64,000 nucleotides of DNA, from positions 1-64,000 of the forward strand of contig MU385985.1 of NCBI GenBank assembly GCA_022497145.1. Reading direction: 5' to 3'. Below, in pieces: positions 57,790 through 64,000 of this stretch. The stretch comes from Rostrohypoxylon terebratum. Lineage: Eukaryota; Ascomycota; Sordariomycetes; Xylariales; Hypoxylaceae. The notes below the pieces were generated by a model that was not told the origin of the DNA, ran no database searches, and worked only from the letters and a program-made list of their open reading frames with translations. Made by a program: the position numbers and the translations under genes. Every line of letters starts with the position of its first letter. Position 1 is the stretch's first letter.

Positions 57790-59529
57790 ATGGAATCCCC
57801 GGGATTGGTGTTGAACGCATTTGGTGGTGTATTGCTGACCATCGCAATTGTACGAATTATTACTTTCACGTCCGAATTATGGCAGCACCGAAGCTTGATG
57901 AGAAGGCTAGAAAAACTGGGAAAGGTAGCTATACATCTCAAATGCCTCTTATCTACGTTGACGCGTTCCATACACTAACCAACACAGCCAATGCCTGCAC
58001 ACAGTAGTTTCCTAGGCCATCTTCTGGAGGCTAAGACTGCTAGCGACGAGCTTCCGCCAGGCGCTCATAGTACTTATATCCTCAATCGCATAGCGAAAAG
58101 GATAGATGGAAAGCATGGCCCACCGGCATATTACTTTGACAGCTATCCCGTGAGCGCCCCAATGCTCGTAGTGAGAGACCCTTTTATCGCGAATCAAGTC
58201 ACTAGTCACTCTTGGACCACCGCTCAAAAACCAACAGGCCTTAAAGAATGGTTTGCACCTATCTCAGGAAAAGGGGGTATCAACCTTTTCACGCAAAATG
58301 ACCAAGAATGGAAACAGGACCACAACCTATTCTTACCCTTCTTCAACAACAGCAATCTCGATGCTGCCATGCCTGTCATCCTCGAACAAATGCTGATTTT
58401 TCGCGACATTCTGCGAAAGAAGATTGAAATCGGAGGTCTGATTCGACTTGAACCATTGGCATTGTCGCTTATGAAAGATATCATTGGTCGGGTTGTCTTC
58501 AACGCTGAATTAGGCAATCAAACAGCTGGCTCTCATCCCCTTTCCGAGGCAATGCTACGACAACTTGATTTAAAATTCGGCGCGAATGATGTCATGGATA
58601 ACATCGGACAGCTTAATCCCTTTAGGATGTTCAGCATTTCGAATAACAGCCGCATTTTAAACCAGCACATCCGCGCTCAAGTCGCAAAACGGACTGATGC
58701 TTTTCGCGAGGCCAAGGCGCGACATGAGCAGTCGGCTTTCTACTCGGTGCTCGATCAAGCCCTTGAAACCTACTACTCTCAGCCCGGCCACAAGTTATCC
58801 GACCCTCTTGACACAGATTTCATGGATATTCTGTGCGCCCAATTGCGCATGTTCTTCTTCGCCGGTTATGATTCCACTTCTAGCACCATGGTTAGCTGCT
58901 GCTACATGATCTGGACCCACCCCGAAGTTCTTTCCAAGCTCCGCGCGGAACACGATGACGTCTTCGGAAGAAATATTGCAGCTTGTCCAGACATGATCAT
59001 TGAAAACCCGTCAATTCTCAACTCTCTCCCGTATACCTTAGCGGTAATCAAGGAGTCATTGCGCCTTTTCCCTCCCGCGAATGGCATCCGGACGGGATGC
59101 AAGGACCTGATACTCAAAGACCGTGACGGCAATGAATATCCTACTGAGGGATGCGACGTACAAACCAGTCATTTGAGCATCCACCGGAATCCCGAATACT
59201 GGCCTCAGCCTCTGGACTTCCTACCCGAGCGCTTTCTCGTAGGACCGGACCACGAACTCTATCCATCGAAGGGAGCGTGGCGTACCTTCGAGCATGGGAT
59301 CCGTAACTGTACAGGCCAGGCATTCGTATTGAAGGAGGTGAAGGCCTTCCTCGCGCTCGTATGCAGGGAATTCGACTTCCAGGAGTGCTACGACGAGGTC
59401 TATTCTGGCGAAAAAATAGACCTAACGAATGTTGATAATGAGAAGGCGTATCTTATAGAACATGGTGCAGCGCATCCTCGTGGTGAGTTCCCGTGCAGGG
59501 TTTCGTTGAGTGGGTATATACCCAGATAA
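57790..59529 (+). CDS. cytochrome P450 monooxygenase
   Basis: Two exons, 57790-57924 and 57988-59529, give 558 residues; intron 63 bp (GTAGCT, branch CACTAACC, acceptor CACAG). N-terminal membrane anchor is present (LVLNAFGGVLLTIAIVRII), then the hinge MPAHSSFLGHLL. I-helix AGYDST at 337-342, ExxR at E401-R404 (ESLR), PERF motif (DFLPERF), and haem-binding loop FEHGIRNCTGQAF with Cys486 as the thiolate ligand. All landmark residues are intact, so this is an active microsomal P450 needing a P450 reductase. The substrate is unknown; linkage with a 2OG oxygenase and a transporter suggests a small oxidative pathway. Confidence 0.92.
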
Positions 59530-59874
59530 TTGCGGTAGCGATGAGCCTCAGTCTCTCCCCATAGAATTATTGAAATCAGATGGATCCCGGTTAGGTACTT
59601 TATACACACCGTTAAGGAGACGACACAAACCATCAACCCAGGGGCACGGTAAAACCGCGATCCAGGTGACATTACATAAGCGATGAAAGTTACATAGAAA
59701 AGATTACCTAATCATGATTATGTAAGTTCATTACTTAATAATACGATTAGCCAAGATTCATTACGTAAGTGAGGATTAGAAATTCTGTTGACTCGTCGAA
59801 TCTTTTGAACATTTAACATGGAACATGGGCAAATCAAACTCGGATATATACTATATACTAGCCACAAACCAACC
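59530..59874. other. short region between convergent P450 and 2OG oxygenase genes
   Basis: 345 bp of 3' flanks with ATTACGTAAG-like words. No gene. Confidence 0.5.
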
Positions 59875-61213
59875 TTAGTTATGAACGGCAGCATGTAACC
59901 CAGGCAAAATCTCCAAATCCTTCTTCTCGTACGTGTACTTGCCATCGTCGGAGATCTTGGCCTCGACGCGCGGGCGCTGCTGCTGCGTCTGGCGCACTTT
60001 GACCCACTGCTCGGTCGTCAGGTGCTGGCCGAGCTCGGTGAACACGTTGGAAGTGAGCCCGAGACGGTTCAATAGCCCGCTGTTCTTGATGGGGTCGAGG
60101 ATGACGTGGTTGTTCGGGCGCGCGAAGTAGAGGACGCCCAGACGGTCGACGTGCGCTTGGTCGGCGGGCGGCGCGTGCACGCGGTGGATGCTCGACTTGA
60201 TGAGGCCGCCCGTCAGCGCGGTCAGCGCGTCGCATGTGTTGATCGTGATCGTGCCGTCTTGCGGCTTCACCCACTTCCATTGGCCCTGCGAGTTTAGGAT
60301 CTGAAGGGCCGCGACGGGTTGTCGGAATAGAAGGGTCACCGTGCCGAGGTCGGTGTGCCCGACGCCGTACAAGTCGCCGACTAGCTTGTTCTCTTCGGGG
60401 CTGCGCGCGGCGTAGTGCATGTACCGTAGGTGGTCTTCGCCGCGTACATCGTATAGATGATCGCGCACTAGCTGGTCCTCGTCCGGCAGCTCGAGGAGGA
60501 TGGCGAAGAGGCGTAGCAGCTTGACTACTACTTCAGAGTGGCATTTCTATCTCCCATTAGTCTCAGAAGTGGAGATGGGGGGTACTTGTACGAACCCTGG
60601 AGAAAGCTTCGATTTCCTTGATGTTGTCCTGCAAGACGGGTGGTTGCTTGCGCGCGTGGAAACCGTCAAACTTCGGTATGTTGTAAACTTGGACATTGTC
60701 CCTGATGCCGTTTCCGAGACTAAGCGTATCGTGTTAGTGTGAGCGAACGACTTCGTCATCTGGTGCGCCTACACTCGGTGGCCTGCTGGCCTGTAGCCAT
60801 TATACTCTCCGCTCTCTAGGTCTGCCTGGTTGTGGTACTTGAGTTTCTCCTCCAGGGGTAAAGCATAGAACTCTCGTCCAAGAGCGAACTGCCTGTCGAC
60901 CTCTTCCTGAGAGATGTTGAAGTTCTTGACGTAGAAAAAGCCTGTGTTGCTCATGTAAGTAGATGGAGCCACCGGACATTTCCAAATGTCAAACATACCA
61001 ACATTTCGAACCGCATGGTCGAGTTGCTTCACCAACTCTTCCTTGCCACCCGGTTGCTCGTATAAGCTTAAGTCGAGGGTGATAAGTTCGGCCCAGTCAA
61101 CTAAAAAGCATTAAAACTTGAATTCTTTTCCGTATCTGTGGGTATAGTCAAATCTTACGGTCTTCCTTGGTGACAGGCACCTGTTCATAACGCTCAATAG
61201 TTCGTGCTGACAT
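59875..61213 (-). CDS. 2-oxoglutarate and Fe(II)-dependent oxygenase (isopenicillin-N-synthase-like)
   Basis: Five exons on the minus strand: 61213-61159, 61100-60999, 60941-60773, 60719-60596 and 60546-59875; total 373 residues, all frames closed. N-terminal DIOX_N-like part: GFFYVKNFNISQEEVDRQFALGREFYALP, then YNGYRPAGHRVLGNGIRDNVQVYNIPKF. Iron ligands are H214 and D216 (GHTDLGTVTLL) and H271 (SSIHRVHAPP); the co-substrate Arg is probably in YFARPNNH. Such enzymes hydroxylate, desaturate or ring-close small molecules. It is convergent with the P450 and divergent from the transporter, which argues for a shared pathway. Some donor sites are weak (GTTCGT, GTAGGC) but the resulting protein matches the family. 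Confidence 0.88.
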
Positions 61214-62000
61214 TTTAGACAGTATTATTAGTTGCTATTTCTTAAATACCAAGTAATGACAACGTTAGAAAAGACAAGGGATTAAGGGAGGTCCGAGCTG
61301 CCAGGGGTTTTATATGTATTCATCGCCCACCACCCACTTTCCACGGATAAACACTTAGTATTTCTTATTTGTAACTCCTAGTTTCCGGTTCCCCCGATCT
61401 CTAACTGCCTTGGTAGAAGTTATCTATAACCGAATGTTGGTGGGGGGTAAGTTCTATCGATAGACTATACTCCGCGATGCCTACCAATAGAAAGTAAGGA
61501 TACTATGACGCAACTCGGAACTGATATGATGTGTGAGGGGACACGAAGGAAGACGCGTCCGCGTGGCGATATGAAGGTTTGTCATTAAGTCCGACTACGC
61601 CCGTCCCCACCATTCACCCCTAACCACGGAGAGCACGCCATCGCACATCATCACACATCGGGTTGGGGAACCCGACTAATGTAACACGACGATAGTCTTG
61701 TTAGGATCAACTTGACTAACTGGGGTATATCTACGAATGACGAATGAAGAGAATGCTATTTACTACCAGAACCGATAGCTAATACCGGGCATTAAATTAG
61801 GGGTCTTTTTAATATCTTTGCGTTATATGGATACTGCAAGCACGTCACCTGAAATAGCCAAGAAGATCAAGTAAAAGGAAACTAAATATCTTTTATATAT
61901 AGATTGCTTATGTTGTAATGTTCCCGCTTGCGTGTTTCATTCGAGGGAATTGGTGTTCCTGTCGTCTGATTTTTAACGACGACCTCGTCTTTCCGTCGCC
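61214..62000. promoter_or_regulatory. bidirectional promoter between 2OG oxygenase and transporter
   Basis: 787 bp separate the two divergently transcribed start codons (61213 minus, 62001 plus). This arrangement allows joint control. A/T- and C/T-rich blocks are present but no known binding site was recognised with confidence. Confidence 0.45.
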
Positions 62001-63982
62001 ATGGCCGATATTAAGCAGCGACAGGGAAATGCATTGATAGGTCTATTCAAGGAGATATTCAATTGGTATCCATCTAATTACCCTGCCGCTGAGAGAAAGT
62101 AAGCCGTTCTCCTACCTACTTACCTATCTCAGGAAAAAACTTGTGAAATACAAATTCACGCATGAATGCTGACAAACCACAGGCTACTATTCAAGCTCGA
62201 TTTATCAATCCTCGTCTTTGCTTGTTTATGCTGTCAGTTTACTATGCCTACTTTCTCAGATGTTTCGTAATTCTAACAAAAACAGTTTTCGTCAAGTATT
62301 TGGGTTAGTTACCTCCGTCACTTCCGGTCAGCGAGGTGTCCTACATCTAACCACCGTCAAGACCAAACGAACATCAGCAATGCATACGTCAGTGGTCTCA
62401 AAGAGGACTTTGCTCTCAACGGAAATGAGCTTAATTACTTCAACGTCTGCTACTATGTTTCATACGTCGTATTCCAAGTTCCAGGGATGATGCTTATGTC
62501 GCGGCCTCGATTGTATGTCAACTCTCCGGACTACTAATGCTATGGGAAAGACGAGTCAGTGGAACTGACTCTTTAACAAGGGCACGATGGTTACTGCCGA
62601 CACTTGAGGTTCTTTGGGGAATTTGTACCTTTGCCCAAAGCCAAGTTACGAACGTCCACCAACTCTACGCGCTGCGTTTCCTCGTTGGCATGTTAGAAGC
62701 CCCGGTTTTTGCCGGAACACACTTCATTCTAGGTTCGCTAACTACCTCCTTTTTACTCGACGAAACCATTAACTAATGAACTGATAGGCTCATGGTACAG
62801 TGGCCCAGAGCTTTTCAAGAGAGCCGGGACCTGGTTCATCTGCAACCCTCTAGGGTCTATGATCAGTGGCTATTTGCAGTCTGCAGCTTACACGAACTTG
62901 TCAGGAGTCGGGGGTATGGAAGGGTGGAGGTGGCTCTTTATCATCGACGGCATATTCACACTTCCGGTCGCCTTGCTCGGTTTCATCGTTTTCCCCGGCG
63001 TCCCGGATTCGCCGAAGCCTTTTTATTTCACCTCGGAAGACATTGCCCTCGCGAGGGAGAGATTGGCTCGAGCCAAGATTCGCAAGCCCGGCCCGCTCAA
63101 CCTCGACGTCTTCAAACGAACGCTGTCGCGTTGGCACATCTGGATTTTCGTGTTCTGCTATATGTGAGTGGTCAATAAAATCTCAGCCTGTTTGTTGGAA
63201 TAGAACTGACCTTGTCCTAATGATGAAGTTGCATGATTATTGGTTCATATCCGAACTCGTACATGAACCTCTGGTTGAAGGCGGAAGGCTTTTCGGTCGT
63301 GAAGATCAACCAGCTACCGACAGTCACATACGCCATTAATATCTTAGCATCATGGCTGGGAACAACTCTAGCAACTATTTATCCATCATGGACTATTTAC
63401 ACAGGAGCCACAGGAGGCATGGTTTTCTCGGCGATATGCATGATCATATGGAATATTCCGAAACCTCTCAAGTACGTACTCTCTTATTCAACAACTATTC
63501 TATTGTCAATAGGTCCTCATAAGTGCTAATTGAGCGAACAGATTTGTCGCCTGGTATGTCCTTGGAGTATCTGGATGTTTGAGTCCTATTCTCTACTCCA
63601 CAGTCAACACGATAGTCAAAGGGGATTCTGAAGAGCGAGCATTGATCATGGGCTCGATGATGACCTTTGGATATTCTTTCAACATCTGGGTACCTCTCCT
63701 ATTGTTTCCGACCGCTGGCCCCAATGGTGCTCCAAGATGGAGGATCGGATGGCCAGTTGCTTTGACTTTCTACATTCTATTATGGGGTGGATTTGTCACC
63801 TCATTGTTATTACATCGCAGGGAGTAAGTCGATTTCCTATCGTACTTCTGTATCATATCACTAACGATTCTCATAGTTTGAAGAAAAACATTAATAGCAA
63901 TGACGAAATAAGGGATGGCGAAGATAGTTCATCTGGAGAAGAGCCGGTCCTTATTCAAGCAGGCGCTCATATAAAGGAATGA
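62001..63982 (+). CDS. MFS transporter of the allantoate permease (ACS) family
   Basis: Nine exons: 62001-62098, 62183-62232, 62286-62303 (18-nt micro-exon), 62362-62512, 62581-62732, 62788-63163, 63229-63471, 63542-63823 and 63877-63982; total 491 residues. Joined motifs are LDLSILVFACLCFFVKYLDQTNISNAYVSGLKED across helix 1, GMMLMSRPRLARWLLPTLEVLWGICTFAQS, RFLVGMLEAPVFAGTHFILGSWYSGPELFKRAGTWF, and GWRWLFIIDGIFTLPVALLGFIVFPGVPDSP. This fits the anion:cation symporter family (Dal5, nicotinate and pantothenate permeases) of the plasma membrane, taking up small carboxylates or vitamins. The C-terminal tail is short and acidic. The many small introns are typical of this family in fungi. Some donors are weak (GTTCGC, GTTAGT). 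Confidence 0.88.
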
Positions 63983-64000
63983 AAAGGAGGTTAACACGCT

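Noticed and set aside
59879..60280. 133-codon minus ORF inside the 2OG oxygenase
   Set aside because: Out-of-frame Arg/Ala-rich shadow of the last exon, which carries the iron ligands.

Overview
The window reads as nuclear DNA of a filamentous ascomycete (Pezizomycotina, most likely a Sordariomycete). The evidence is genes broken by 46-100 bp GT-AG introns with CTAAC/CTGAC-like branch sites, fungus-specific families (NACHT/STAND protein, PTH11-like rhodopsin-domain protein, F-box protein, tyrosinase, DUF2306, sugar transporters), yeast-type SAGA and ribosome-biogenesis genes, and intergenic DNA strewn with TAGGTACCTA-like palindromes. Nothing bacterial, viral or organellar was seen. Gene models were built by hand from reading frames, splice signals and frame closure; no database search was possible.

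Layout. 0-1.2 kb: an F-box gene whose last codons lie in a solo-LTR end. 3.8-10.8 kb: a secreted single-pass membrane protein with a frame break, a sugar transporter, a 72-residue SMP-like protein and a DUF2306 membrane protein. 12.1-13.4 kb: two related solo LTRs. 14-21.7 kb: tyrosinase, a 1083-residue NACHT protein and a second sugar transporter. 22.6-26.2 kb: SPT7 of SAGA. 28-33.5 kb: a VanZ-like membrane protein, a PLP group II decarboxylase, a tRNA-Lys(CTT) gene and an HSL-type esterase. 35.2-38.5 kb: a 1022-residue protein with a degenerate Walker A motif. 38.5-45.3 kb: a gene-poor stretch. 45.3-46.5 kb: a probable nuclear regulator. 48.5-49.0 kb: a third solo LTR. 49.9-51.3 kb: a rhodopsin-domain protein. 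52.4-56.6 kb: uncertain ORFs, then NOP9. 57.8-64 kb: cytochrome P450, 2-oxoglutarate oxygenase and an allantoate-permease-family transporter.

How the genes fit together. SPT7 and NOP9 are housekeeping genes; most others are accessory (transport, oxidation, self/non-self or stress signalling). The last three genes (P450, 2OG oxygenase, transporter) look like a small metabolic cluster, the oxygenase and transporter sharing a divergent promoter. 

The most unusual feature is the tRNA-Lys gene at 32010-32149. A 67-bp insertion with spliceosomal intron marks (GTTAGT, TACTAAC, AACAG) splits its D-arm, away from the canonical tRNA intron site. Also notable is an LTR family whose R-U5 end is nearly constant while its U3 carries unrelated tandem repeats in each copy.
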